This document shows positions 1-8,518 of a stretch of 64,000 nucleotides of DNA, piece by piece (the first letter of the stretch is position 1; every line of letters starts with the position of its first letter). The notes under the pieces were generated by a model. The model was given only the letters and a program-made list of their open reading frames with translations. It was not told the origin of the DNA and searched no databases. A program made the translations under genes and the position numbers. The DNA comes from Pseudomonas trivialis (GTDB lineage Bacteria; Pseudomonadota; Gammaproteobacteria; Pseudomonadales; Pseudomonadaceae), in NCBI RefSeq assembly GCF_001439805.1, contig NZ_JYLK01000004.1, positions 62,001 to 126,000 on the forward strand, given 5' to 3'.

Positions 1-29
1 AAACCCGCTCGCCAAAGGGTTTTAAACGC

Positions 30-881
30 TCAGTCAATCAATCCCTGGGCGTCATAAAACGGATACGGCCCCGGGTAATCACCAAACACGCCGTTGTGGC
101 TAACCAACCCCTGCCGCGCCTCCCAGCGATGCAACAGATACCCCGCCGGTTCCAGGTTGAAATGCGCCGGGGCCGCGTCCTGCAGATCCAGCACAATCTG
201 ATGGGACGTGCCGGGGCATACGCAGCTGAGGCTGCCACCGAAACGCCGCTGCATTGGCCGGTGCAGGTGACCGCACAACAGACGCTCCACCTGCGGATGA
301 CGGGCAACCACTTGCTCAAGCGCAGCGGCATTGATAAAGGGTTCACGGTCCATATGGCCGATGCCGCTGATGAACGGCGGGTGGTGCAGGATCAGCAGCG
401 TCGGCGTATCCGGGCGCAGCGCCAGTTGGGCGTCGAGCCACTGCAACTGGCTGTCGAGCAACTGCCCGCCGTGGCTGCCGGGGATGGTCGAATCCAGGCC
501 GATCAGGCGCAGCGGATGGTCATCCACCACCCAGTCCAGGGGCGCCTGCGCCGAGCGTGGCAAGTAGGCGTGGTCGGCAAACGCGTCCAGCAACGGCCCG
601 CGTGTGTCGTGATTGCCGGGCACCAGATAGCAAGGCATGTGCAGGCGCGCGAGTTCAGGGTGCAGCACCGCGTATTCATCGGCGCGGCCGAAGTCCACCA
701 GGTCACCGCTGATCACCACGATATCGGGGCGCGGGTGGCTGGCGTTCAGGTGGTCGACGGCACGGCGCAGCGCGCCCAGGGTATCGACTACGCCATAGGT
801 CAGGCGCTGACCGGCCTTGAGGTGCAGGTCGCTGATTTGCGCAACCAGAAACGGACTGTTCACAGGCAAACGCTCACGCAT
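30..881 (-). CDS. GpdQ/CpdA-type metallophosphodiesterase
   Basis: Calcineurin-like metallophosphoesterase of about 283 residues. All dimetal motifs are present: ISDLHL (D18, H20), SGDLVD (D60), PGNHD, ILHHPP and CGHLH. The stretch around residues 27-33 (LTYGVVD) and the overall spacing resemble glycerophosphodiesterase GpdQ more than CpdA. The ATG at 881 lies inside the last codons of the ATPase gene, giving an 8-bp overlap typical of translational coupling; longer in-frame extensions have no support. It is the last gene of a LacI-controlled ABC transporter operon, so it probably hydrolyses the imported compound or a product of it in the cytoplasm; no signal peptide is visible. The substrate (glycerophosphodiester, cyclic nucleotide or other diester) is inferred. 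Confidence 0.85.
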   Translation of the reverse strand: MRERLPVNSPFLVAQISDLHLKAGQRLTYGVVDTLGALRRAVDHLNASHPRPDIVVISGDLVDFGRADEYAVLHPELARLHMPCYLVPGNHDTRGPLLDAFADHAYLPRSAQAPLDWVVDDHPLRLIGLDSTIPGSHGGQLLDSQLQWLDAQLALRPDTPTLLILHHPPFISGIGHMDREPFINAAALEQVVARHPQVERLLCGHLHRPMQRRFGGSLSCVCPGTSHQIVLDLQDAAPAHFNLEPAGYLLHRWEARQGLVSHNGVFGDYPGPYPFYDAQGLID

Positions 882-1905
882 TGAGGGTAAACAACATGTT
901 CGGCGTGATCGCCAGGGCAATCGGCGCGCCGACGGCATGCAATTGGTTGTCGCTGCTGTCCACCAGCAACGGTTGCGGGCCGCCCACATCCACCAGCAGA
1001 CGGCTTTGCGCGCCCTGGAAAAACTGCGCCAGCAGGTGCCCGTGCAAGTGCCCCTCGCCATCCATCACACGCAAGTGCTCGGGACGGCAATAGACAGTTG
1101 CGGGCACGTCGGCCGCTTGCCACGGCAATTCGCCGCCGCACACCTTCAGGCCCCGGGGCGATTGCGCGATCACCTGGAACGCATTCAGGTTGCCCACAAA
1201 GCCTGCGACGAACGCATTCGCCGGCTGCTGATAGATCTCACGCGGGCTCGCCAGTTGGGCCACGCGGCCCTGCTCCATCACCAGGATCCGATCGCCCAGG
1301 GCCATGGCTTCGCCCTGGTCGTGGGTGACGAACACGGCGGTGATGCCCAGCCCGCGCAGCAATAGGTCCAGCTCGCTGCGCAGGCGCTCACGCAACTGGG
1401 CATCGAGGGCGGCCAGCGGTTCGTCGAGCAACAGCACCTTGGGACGCGGCGCCAGGGCACGGGCCAGGGCGACGCGTTGGCGCTGCCCGCCCGACAGTTC
1501 ATGAATGCTGCGCCGGCCGTGATTGTGCAGCCCCACCAATTCCAGCAACTCATCACAGCGCTTGTTGCGCTCCAGCGCAGGCACGCCGCGAATCTTCAGG
1601 CCGTAGACGATATTGCCGGCCACATCCAGGTTGGGAAACAGCGCGTAGTTCTGAAACACCATGCCCACATCGCGACGTTCGATGGGCAGGCGGGTGACGT
1701 CCTGGTCGCCAAAGAACACCTGCCCCACATCCGGCCGTTCCAGGCCTGCAATCAAACGCAGGGTGGTGGTTTTACCGCAGCCGGACGGGCCGAGAATGGC
1801 CAGGGTTTCACCGCCTTCGACGGTCAGATCAAGGTTGTGCACGGCCACGGTGCCGTCGGCGAACGCCTTGCGACAGCCCTTGAGGCGAATAGTGATAGCG
1901 GTCAT
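874..1905 (-). CDS. ABC transporter ATP-binding protein (spermidine/putrescine/iron/phosphonate type)
   Basis: 343-residue ATPase of the PotA/FbpC/PhnT class. Walker A is GPSGCGKTTT near residue 40, the signature is LSGGQRQR, Walker B is VLLLDEP and the H-loop is FVTHDQ. The C-terminal hundred residues form a TOBE-like regulatory domain. The ATG overlaps the stop of the preceding permease (ATGA at 1902-1905), and its own stop overlaps the phosphodiesterase start. It energises import through the two permeases encoded just upstream. Family certain, substrate unknown. Confidence 0.92.
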   Translation of the reverse strand: MTAITIRLKGCRKAFADGTVAVHNLDLTVEGGETLAILGPSGCGKTTTLRLIAGLERPDVGQVFFGDQDVTRLPIERRDVGMVFQNYALFPNLDVAGNIVYGLKIRGVPALERNKRCDELLELVGLHNHGRRSIHELSGGQRQRVALARALAPRPKVLLLDEPLAALDAQLRERLRSELDLLLRGLGITAVFVTHDQGEAMALGDRILVMEQGRVAQLASPREIYQQPANAFVAGFVGNLNAFQVIAQSPRGLKVCGGELPWQAADVPATVYCRPEHLRVMDGEGHLHGHLLAQFFQGAQSRLLVDVGGPQPLLVDSSDNQLHAVGAPIALAITPNMLFTLNA

Positions 1906-2696
1906 CGACGCTCTCCACGAGACAAACGGGCGCTGATGGCCTGCAACGCGATCAGCAGCGGCACGATCATCAGCAAAAAGATAAGGGTGTAGGCACTGGC
2001 GATTTCCAGGCGCGCCGAGGCGTAGCTGTCGGCCAGACCCACGGGCAGGGTCTTGGTCATCGGCGTGTGCAGCATCCAGGTCAGGTTGAACTCACCCAGC
2101 GAAAGGGTCACCACCATCAGCACACCGGCGAGAATCCCCGCCCGGCAGTTGGGCACCACCACGCTGAAAAAGCGCTTGATCGGCCCTGCCCCGAGGCTTG
2201 CGGCGGCCTCTTCCAGCACCGGCAAGTGCTGGCGCTGCATCACCGCCATCACCGGGCGCACCAGAAACGGCAAGGTGAACAGCACATGGCCGACGAGGAT
2301 GAAGAGCCAACTGCTGCGGAACGCGCCGAACTGGCCATAGGTGAGCAATAACGCCAACGCGCTGGCCAGGCCCGGCATTGCCACCGGCAGCACCATCAAT
2401 TCCTCGAAGGCGCGGCTGAAGCGGTTGTTCATGCGCACCAGCGCATAGGCCGCCGGCACGCCGACCACGCACACGCACACCGCGCAGGCCAGCGCCAGTT
2501 GCAGCGACAGCCACACCGTGGGCGAATAGGCCTGCCACACCTGGATCAACCAGTCGAAGGTCAGGCCGCTGGCCAGGCCAACAAAGAAATTGCGTGTCAG
2601 CCCCGCCATTAACGACAACAGCACCGGCACCAGCATGAAGGCGCACACCAGCAGGGTGAACAGCAGTTGCAGCACAAATAACGATGAGCGTTTCAC
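1902..2696 (-). CDS. ABC transporter permease (second subunit)
   Basis: Inner-membrane permease of about 264 residues with six predicted helices. The cytoplasmic EAA loop reads EEAAASLGAGPIKRFF. The start is placed at the GTG at 2696, which overlaps the TGA of the upstream permease (GTGA) and is followed by KRSSLF and a first hydrophobic helix. The longer open frame upstream is an out-of-frame shadow of the other permease. It partners with the adjacent permease and ATPase in a PotB/PotC-like arrangement. Substrate not evident from sequence. Confidence 0.88.
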   Translation of the reverse strand: MKRSSLFVLQLLFTLLVCAFMLVPVLLSLMAGLTRNFFVGLASGLTFDWLIQVWQAYSPTVWLSLQLALACAVCVCVVGVPAAYALVRMNNRFSRAFEELMVLPVAMPGLASALALLLTYGQFGAFRSSWLFILVGHVLFTLPFLVRPVMAVMQRQHLPVLEEAAASLGAGPIKRFFSVVVPNCRAGILAGVLMVVTLSLGEFNLTWMLHTPMTKTLPVGLADSYASARLEIASAYTLIFLLMIVPLLIALQAISARLSRGERR

Positions 2697-3508
2697 AGAA
2701 CCGTCCCCGCGTTTTTCACCAGGCGCCGGGTCAGCAACAGCACGGCCCAGGTCAGCGCCCCCAGCACCACCGACAAGGCAGCGGCGACGGCGAAGTTGGC
2801 GTAGTTGGTGAACACATTGTAGATCGCCACCGGCGTGACGTTCAGGCGCGTGCCCAGGGTAAAGGCGGTGCCGAAGGCGCCCATGGAGGTGGCAAAGCAG
2901 ATCGCGCCACACGAGGCCAGCGCCGGTGCCAGGCCTGGGATGATCACATCGCACACCACCCGCCAGTGCCCTGCCCCCAGCGAATGCGCGGCTTCTTCCA
3001 GGCTGCGGTCGAGGCTTTCGCACGCCGCCATCACGGTGAGAATCACCCGTGGAATCGAGAAATACAGGTAGCCGACAAACAGCCCCGCCAACGAGTAGGC
3101 AAAGATCCAGCGCTCACCGGCCAGTTGCAGGCCCAGCGCCGCGAACAGGCCCTGGCGCCCGGCCAGCAGGATCACCAGAAAGCCCACCACCACGCCGGGA
3201 AATGCCAGCGGAAAGGTCAGCAGCGCCACCAGCGCCGAACGCCCGAAAAACTGCTGGCGCGCCAGAAACACACCGCTGGTGCCGCCGATCACCAACGCCG
3301 TCAGCGTGACGAACACGGCCAACGCACAGGTCTGCGCCAGGCTGCCCAGGTATTGCGCACTGCTCAGCACCTGCCAGTAGCCGCTGCCGAGGCTGTCGCG
3401 GCGTTGGGCCCCGAGCAGCATCAGGTGCGCCAGCGGCAACAGCCAGAACGCCAGCAACAGCGCAAAGGCCGGGGCCAGCGCCCAGGCGGCGCGTGGGGTC
3501 GAGGCCAC
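2693..3508 (-). CDS. ABC transporter permease (first subunit)
   Basis: 271-residue inner-membrane permease with six hydrophobic helices and the EAA-loop sequence EEAAHSLGAGHWRVV. The start is a GTG at 3508 placed immediately after the TAA of the binding-protein gene, with no spacer, so translation is likely coupled. It belongs to the two-permease, single-ATPase class used for polyamines, ferric iron and phosphonates, and forms a heterodimer with the next gene product. Confidence 0.88.
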   Translation of the reverse strand: MASTPRAAWALAPAFALLLAFWLLPLAHLMLLGAQRRDSLGSGYWQVLSSAQYLGSLAQTCALAVFVTLTALVIGGTSGVFLARQQFFGRSALVALLTFPLAFPGVVVGFLVILLAGRQGLFAALGLQLAGERWIFAYSLAGLFVGYLYFSIPRVILTVMAACESLDRSLEEAAHSLGAGHWRVVCDVIIPGLAPALASCGAICFATSMGAFGTAFTLGTRLNVTPVAIYNVFTNYANFAVAAALSVVLGALTWAVLLLTRRLVKNAGTVL

Positions 3509-4513
3509 TTACTTGACCTCGTTGAGGTAACGGGCGGCGAAAGCTTCCTGCACGGCGGCCATTTTCTGGTAGTCAACCACACCGGCGCGGGCGTAGTCGC
3601 TGTCGGGCAGGAACTGCGCGGCCACCTCGGCCGGCATCTGCACCGGACGCACCGGGCGCAGGTAGGCCTTGGCCCACAACGCCTGGCCCGCATCGGACAG
3701 CACGAAGTCGAGCACCTTTTCGCCGTTGGCGCGGTGCGGCGCATTCGCCACCAGGCTCATCACGTAGGGCACGCTGATGCTGCCCTCTTTGGGGATCACG
3801 AAGGCGACGTTGGCGTTGTCCTTGTAGCGGGCGCGGTAGGCGTTGAAGTCGTAGTCCACCAGGATCGGCAACTCACCGGACAACACCCGCGCATAGGCTG
3901 TCTGCTTGGGCACGATGGGGGCGTTTTTCGCCAGCTTCTGGAAGTAGTCGATGGCCGGGGCGAAGTTGTCGAGGTCGCCGCCCATGGCGCGGTTGATGGC
4001 GACCGCCGAGACGTAACCGACAAACGCGCTGGACGGGTCCAGGTAGCCGACCATGCCTTTGTATTCGGGCTTGAGCAGGTCGGCCCAGCTTTGCGGCACG
4101 GGCAGACCGCCAAGGGCGTCGACGTTGACCATGATGCCCAGGGTGCCGGAGTGGATCGCGAACCACTGCCCGGACGGGTCTTTGAGGCCGGCGGGAATCT
4201 GCTCCCAGCCTTTGGGTTTGTAGCCCTCGACGACGCCGGCCTTTTGCGCCTGCAGACCGAAGGTCACACCGTAATAGACCACGTCGGCGACCGGCGCGGC
4301 TTTTTCGGCCACCAACTGCGCCAGGGATTGGCCGGAGTTCTTGTTGTCCAGCGGCACCTGCACACCGGTCTGCGCGGCGATGGCCTTGAGCTGGGTGCCC
4401 CAGTCGGCCCAGTCCGGCGGGCAGTTGTAGCAGATCGCGGTGTCGGCGGCCTGGGCCAGGCTGGCGATGCCGCACAGCAGCACGGCGGCCAGGGTTTTAC
4501 GGAGTGTGCGCAT
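3509..4513 (-). CDS. ABC transporter periplasmic substrate-binding protein
   Basis: 334-residue periplasmic binding protein. The signal peptide (MRTLRKTLAAVLLCG, then ASLAQA) is followed by a mature protein of the iron/polyamine/phosphonate class, with VADVVYYGV near the N-lobe and a central hinge region. The ATG at 4513 is preferred to the one at 4528 because it has AGGA eight bases upstream. The gene starts inside the 3' end of the LacI gene (17-bp overlap). A CYNCPP motif near the mature N-terminus is uncommon; the two cysteines could form a disulfide. Ligand unknown; the terminal phosphodiesterase gene points to a phosphorylated compound. Confidence 0.87.
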   Translation of the reverse strand: MRTLRKTLAAVLLCGIASLAQAADTAICYNCPPDWADWGTQLKAIAAQTGVQVPLDNKNSGQSLAQLVAEKAAPVADVVYYGVTFGLQAQKAGVVEGYKPKGWEQIPAGLKDPSGQWFAIHSGTLGIMVNVDALGGLPVPQSWADLLKPEYKGMVGYLDPSSAFVGYVSAVAINRAMGGDLDNFAPAIDYFQKLAKNAPIVPKQTAYARVLSGELPILVDYDFNAYRARYKDNANVAFVIPKEGSISVPYVMSLVANAPHRANGEKVLDFVLSDAGQALWAKAYLRPVRPVQMPAEVAAQFLPDSDYARAGVVDYQKMAAVQEAFAARYLNEVK

Positions 4514-5516
4514 CAGGGTCGTCCTCATGGGGTTGAGTGCTTTCGCCCGGCCGGATATGGCAAGGCAGACAATGGGAAATCGGCGCGTTGCCGGCGATCT
4601 GCGCCAGCAACTGGTCAATCACGGTGCTGGCGAGCAGCGCAATGGGCTGCACCACGCTGCACAACGTGGGGTGCAGTTGGGTACCGAGGGTGATGCCGTC
4701 AAAGCCCATCACCGAGAGTTGCTCGGGCACGTTCCAGGCGTTGCGGCGCAGCTCGGCGATCAGGCTGATGGCGAGGAAATCGTTGGAGCACAGCAACGCT
4801 GTCGGCGCGTCGGGGCCGGTCAGGAATGGCTCGATAGCGGCGAATTCAGCCTGGGTGTGCGCGGGCATTTCGATCACCGGGCGGCTGTTGAGGCCCCAGG
4901 CCTTCATCGCATCGCAGTAGCCGGCATGGCGCAGACGCGCACGGTCGGACTGCAACGCGGGGCCGGCGACCATGCTGATGCGCCGGTGCCCCGCGTCCAG
5001 CAGGTAACGGGTGGCCAGGGCCATGCCGGCACGGTTGTCCACCGACACGGCGCTGTAATTCGGGTTGCTCGGTTGGTGGTACGCCAGCACGAACGGCGTC
5101 TGCTCGTTGGCCAGGCTGTTGAGTACGCTGTTGCTCTCGGCATCGGTGACGGTCAGCACCAGCCCGTCCACGCGCTGGCGCAGCAACTCTTCGACCACGA
5201 TGCTCTCGCGTTCGCTGCTGTAGTCGGTGGTCGCCAGCAACAGGCTGTAGCCGCGCAATCGCGCGGCGCGCTCCATGGCCTGGAACTGTTCGGCGAACAC
5301 CGGGTTGAGCAGGTTGGGCACCACCACGCCGATCAGTTGTGTGGTTTGCAGGCGCAGCTGACGGCCCAGCAGGTTGGGCCGAAACCCCAGCTCACGGGCG
5401 GCGGCGAACACCTGCTCGCGGGTGGCCGGACGCACCTGGCCGGGGGAGGCAAAGGTGCGCGCGGCGGTGGCACGGGATACGCCGGCCAGGCGCGCAACGT
5501 CTTTCAGATCAGGCAT
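4497..5516 (-). CDS. LacI-family transcriptional regulator
   Basis: 339-residue repressor. Residues 1-50 are a LacI helix-turn-helix plus hinge (LKDVARLAGVSRATAART), and the remainder is a periplasmic-binding-like sensor domain. The ATG at 5516 is followed directly by the HTH, so the longer in-frame extension is discarded. It is the first gene of the transporter operon and overlaps the binding-protein gene. A perfect 14-bp palindrome with central CG lies 11 bp upstream of the start, a good candidate for its own operator. The effector is probably the transported compound or its hydrolysis product. Confidence 0.9.
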   Translation of the reverse strand: MPDLKDVARLAGVSRATAARTFASPGQVRPATREQVFAAARELGFRPNLLGRQLRLQTTQLIGVVVPNLLNPVFAEQFQAMERAARLRGYSLLLATTDYSSERESIVVEELLRQRVDGLVLTVTDAESNSVLNSLANEQTPFVLAYHQPSNPNYSAVSVDNRAGMALATRYLLDAGHRRISMVAGPALQSDRARLRHAGYCDAMKAWGLNSRPVIEMPAHTQAEFAAIEPFLTGPDAPTALLCSNDFLAISLIAELRRNAWNVPEQLSVMGFDGITLGTQLHPTLCSVVQPIALLASTVIDQLLAQIAGNAPISHCLPCHIRPGESTQPHEDDPDAHTP

Positions 5517-5527
5517 GTTCACTCGCT

Positions 5528-5541
5528 TGAGATCGATCTCA
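5528..5541. promoter_or_regulatory. candidate LacI-family operator
   Basis: Perfect 14-bp palindrome TGAGATCGATCTCA with the central CG dyad typical of LacI-family operators, 11 bp upstream of the regulator start. Occupancy here would repress the whole regulator-transporter-phosphodiesterase operon. Function inferred from position and symmetry only. Confidence 0.5.
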
Positions 5542-5790
5542 TTGGCGAGGACAGTAGCGGTGGAATGTGGCAGGACGGTGGTGAAGAGATGACGGTTTGA
5601 TGTCAGTGACGTCCGATGTACAAAAAAGCATGGGTGGGATCGGACTCGATGCCTGCCCATGGATGGTCATAATCGCCGGGTATCGTCAAAAACCGGCGCG
5701 GCAAAATCCGCTCGTTAACCTTTCGATCCTGACCAAGTGCGGGCACAATGCGTGTCCTTTTTTGGCAGGCACCGCCGCAGGCTCTCAAAA

Positions 5791-6888
5791 ATGATCAAAA
5801 CGCCGTATTACCTCATCGACAAACAGAAGCTTCTGGTCAACATGCAGAAGATTGCCTACGTGCGCGAGCAGTCCGGCGCCAAGGCCCTGCTGGCACTCAA
5901 GTGCTTTGCCACCTGGTCGGTGTTCGACCTGATGCAGCAATACATGGACGGCACCACCTCGTCGTCGCTGTATGAGCTCAAGCTCGGCCGCCAGAAGTTC
6001 GAAGGCGAAGCGCACGCGTACAGCGTGGCCTGGGCCGACGATGAAATCGAAGAGATGCTGGAAAACTGCGACAAGATCATCTTCAACTCCATCAGCCAGT
6101 TGCAGCGCTTTGCCGCACGCAGCGAAGGCAAGACCCGCGGCCTGCGCGTGAACCCGCAGGTGAGCAGCTCCGACTACCTGCTGGCCGACCCGGCGCGGCC
6201 GTTCAGCCGCCTGGGCGAGTGGGACCCGGTGAAGATCGACGGCGTGATCGAGCAGATCTCCGGCTTCATGTTCCACAACAATTGCGAGAACGGCGACTTC
6301 AGCCTGTTCGACAAGATGCTCGGCACCATTGAAGAACGCTTTGGTGCGCTGCTGCACAAGGTCAAGTGGGTCAGCCTCGGCGGCGGCATCCACTTCACCG
6401 GTGAAGGCTATGCGCTGGACGCATTCTGCGCGCGGCTCAAGGCGTTCTCCGAGAAGTACGGCGTGCAGGTCTACCTGGAACCGGGCGAAGCGGCGATCAC
6501 CAACAGTGCTTCCCTGGAAGTCACCGTGCTCGACACGCTCTACAACGGCAAGCACCTCGCCGTGGTCGACAGCTCCATCGAAGCCCACCTGCTGGACCTG
6601 CTGATCTATCGTCTCAACGCCAAGCTGGCGCCGAGCGAGGGTGAACACACCTATATGGTGTGCGGCAAGTCCTGCCTGGCCGGGGACATCTTCGGCGAGT
6701 ATCAATTTGATCGTCCGCTGGCCATCGGCGATCGGCTGTCGTTCATCGACACCGCAGGCTACACCATGGTCAAGAAAAACTGGTTCAACGGCCTGAAAAT
6801 GCCGTCCATCGTAGTGAAACAACTCGACGGTACAGTCGAAGTGGTTCGTGAATTTGGTTACGACGACTACCTGTCCAGCCTTTCGTAA
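5791..6888 (+). CDS. nspC: carboxynorspermidine/carboxyspermidine decarboxylase
   Basis: 365-residue PLP-dependent fold-III decarboxylase. The PLP lysine is K37 in LLALKCFATW, a glycine-rich phosphate loop reads SLGGGIHFT, and EPGEA follows. It decarboxylates carboxynorspermidine or carboxyspermidine to the triamine in the cytosol. The downstream gene encodes the matching dehydrogenase, with 28 bp between them, so the two form an alternative polyamine route that needs no S-adenosylmethionine decarboxylase. The ATG at 5791 follows an A-rich stretch, and the protein aligns from its first residues with the family (TPYYLID). Which triamine is made (spermidine, norspermidine) cannot be read from sequence. 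Confidence 0.93.
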   Translation: MIKTPYYLIDKQKLLVNMQKIAYVREQSGAKALLALKCFATWSVFDLMQQYMDGTTSSSLYELKLGRQKFEGEAHAYSVAWADDEIEEMLENCDKIIFNSISQLQRFAARSEGKTRGLRVNPQVSSSDYLLADPARPFSRLGEWDPVKIDGVIEQISGFMFHNNCENGDFSLFDKMLGTIEERFGALLHKVKWVSLGGGIHFTGEGYALDAFCARLKAFSEKYGVQVYLEPGEAAITNSASLEVTVLDTLYNGKHLAVVDSSIEAHLLDLLIYRLNAKLAPSEGEHTYMVCGKSCLAGDIFGEYQFDRPLAIGDRLSFIDTAGYTMVKKNWFNGLKMPSIVVKQLDGTVEVVREFGYDDYLSSLS

Positions 6889-6916
6889 GCTGGCGGATAT
6901 AGGAGAAATAAAGCAA

Positions 6917-8161
6917 TTGAAAAAGAACGTTCTTATCATTGGTGCAGGAGGTGTCGCCAAGGTGGTGGCCCACAAGTGCGCGCAGCACAACGACGAACTC
7001 GGTCGTATTGCTATCGCGTCGCGCAACATCTCCAAATGCCAGGCCATCATCGACAGCGTCAAGGCCAAGGGTAGCCTCAAGGTTCCCGCCGACCTCCAGG
7101 CCTTCGCGCTGAACGCCCTGGACGTGGAAGCGACCAAGGCCCTGATCCGCGAGACTGAATCGCAGATCGTCATCAACGTGGGTTCCGCGTTCCTCAACAT
7201 GTCGGTACTGCGTGCCTGCATCGACACGGGCGTCGCCTACCTCGACACCGCCATTCACGAAGAGCCGGGCAAGGTCTGCGAGACCCCGCCGTGGTACGGC
7301 AACTACGAATGGAACCACCTGGAAGAGTGCAAACAGAAGAACATCACCGCCATCCTTGGCGTGGGCTTCGACCCGGGTGTCGTCAACGCGTATGCCGCGC
7401 TGGCGCAGCAACAGCATTTCGACCGCATTGATTCGATCGACATTCTCGACGTCAATGCCGGCAGCCATGGCAAATATTTTGCCACCAACTTCGACCCGGA
7501 AATCAACTTCCGCGAGTTCACCGGACAGGTGTGGAGCTGGCAGAACAGCCAGTGGACCAGCAACACCATGTTCGAAGTCAAACGCACCGACGACCTGCCG
7601 GTGGTCGGTTCGCAGAACCTCTACCTCACCGGCCACGATGAAGTGCACTCACTGTCGAAAAACCTCGACGTGCCCAACGTGCGTTTCTGGATGAGCTTCG
7701 GCGAACACTACATCAACGTGTTCACCGTGCTGAAAAACCTCGGCCTGCTGTCCGAAAAGCCGGTCACCACCGCCGAAGGCCTGGAAGTGGTGCCGTTGAA
7801 AGTGGTCAAGGCCGTGCTGCCCGACCCCTCTTCGCTGGCCCCCGGCTACACCGGCAAAACCTGCATCGGCGACCTGGTCAAGGGCACCAAGGACGGCCAG
7901 CCACGGGAGATGTTCATCTACAACGTGGCCTGCCATGAAGAAGCCTTCGCCGAGACCGACAGCCAGGGCATCTCCTACACCGCCGGCGTGCCACCGGTCG
8001 CCGCAGCGCTGCTGGTCGCCCGTGGCGAGTGGGACGTGAAGCACATGGCCAACGTCGAGGAACTGCCGGCCGAGCCGTTCCTCAAAGCGCTGGACGTGAT
8101 GGGCTTGCCGACGCGGATCAAGGATGAACACGGTGATCGTGCGTGGGATGCGATTGCCTGA
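6917..8161 (+). CDS. carboxynorspermidine dehydrogenase (saccharopine dehydrogenase family)
   Basis: 414-residue NADPH-dependent enzyme with an N-terminal Rossmann motif (IIGAGGVAKVV). It forms carboxynorspermidine/carboxyspermidine from aspartate semialdehyde and a diamine. The start is taken as the TTG at 6917 (KKNVLIIGAGG follows) with AGGAG 11 bases upstream; a longer in-frame version would overlap nspC. A strong intrinsic terminator follows, closing a two-gene operon with nspC. The family is clear. The exact diamine substrate is inferred from the pairing. Confidence 0.9.
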   Translation: MKKNVLIIGAGGVAKVVAHKCAQHNDELGRIAIASRNISKCQAIIDSVKAKGSLKVPADLQAFALNALDVEATKALIRETESQIVINVGSAFLNMSVLRACIDTGVAYLDTAIHEEPGKVCETPPWYGNYEWNHLEECKQKNITAILGVGFDPGVVNAYAALAQQQHFDRIDSIDILDVNAGSHGKYFATNFDPEINFREFTGQVWSWQNSQWTSNTMFEVKRTDDLPVVGSQNLYLTGHDEVHSLSKNLDVPNVRFWMSFGEHYINVFTVLKNLGLLSEKPVTTAEGLEVVPLKVVKAVLPDPSSLAPGYTGKTCIGDLVKGTKDGQPREMFIYNVACHEEAFAETDSQGISYTAGVPPVAAALLVARGEWDVKHMANVEELPAEPFLKALDVMGLPTRIKDEHGDRAWDAIA

Positions 8162-8181
8162 TTGGCGATAGCTGCCCGAAC

Positions 8182-8213
8182 AAAAAAATGCGCCCCGAGG
8201 GGCGCATTTTTTG
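8182..8213 (+). terminator. Rho-independent terminator of the nspC operon
   Basis: An A-run, the stem ATGCGCCC paired with GGGCGCAT around a CGAG loop, then a T-run: a textbook intrinsic terminator 20 bp after the dehydrogenase stop. The flanking A and T runs could also let it work from the other strand. Confidence 0.9.
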
Positions 8214-8323
8214 TCATGGCGATAAAAACCTCAACCACACTGATCGTGTGATCTGCTCGATAGCATTTCTATGCAAGATTGCGCGCCGATGGTCATGTCC
8301 CCCAGGAACAGCTCCTGGCCATT

Positions 8324-8460
8324 CTGTGGCGAGCAGGCTTGTCCTGCGTTGGGCTGCGCAGCAGCCCCAAAACCATGCTCCGGGCAGTGTCACGTACCCC
8401 GCGTTTTCCTTGATTGGGGGCGCTACGCCCCCCAACGCGGGGCAAGCCCGCTCGCCACAG
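8324..8460. repeat. REPIN-like composite palindrome
   Basis: The ends are an 18-bp inverted repeat with one mismatch (CTGTGGCGAGCAGGCTTG and its complement). Inside are further palindromes around GGGCTGCGCAGCAGCCC and GGGGGCGCTACGCCCCC. The same core recurs near 16.7, 49.7 and 50.4 kb. Of the 357-bp gap between the dehydrogenase and glutaminase genes, this element and the terminator are all I can identify. Confidence 0.75.
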
Positions 8461-8518
8461 AGGCTCCAGTTTGCTGCGCGACAGCGCTACGTCGAAGACT
8501 TGGCGGAGCCTCCCACAC

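Noticed and set aside
2684..4693. 669-codon open frame on the plus strand
   Set aside because: Antisense to the permease and binding-protein genes; low-complexity Q/R/H/G composition typical of GC-rich shadow frames, no start context.
8214..8518. Small protein genes in the repeat region
   Set aside because: Frames simply run through palindromic repeats that recur elsewhere; no ribosome-binding sites.
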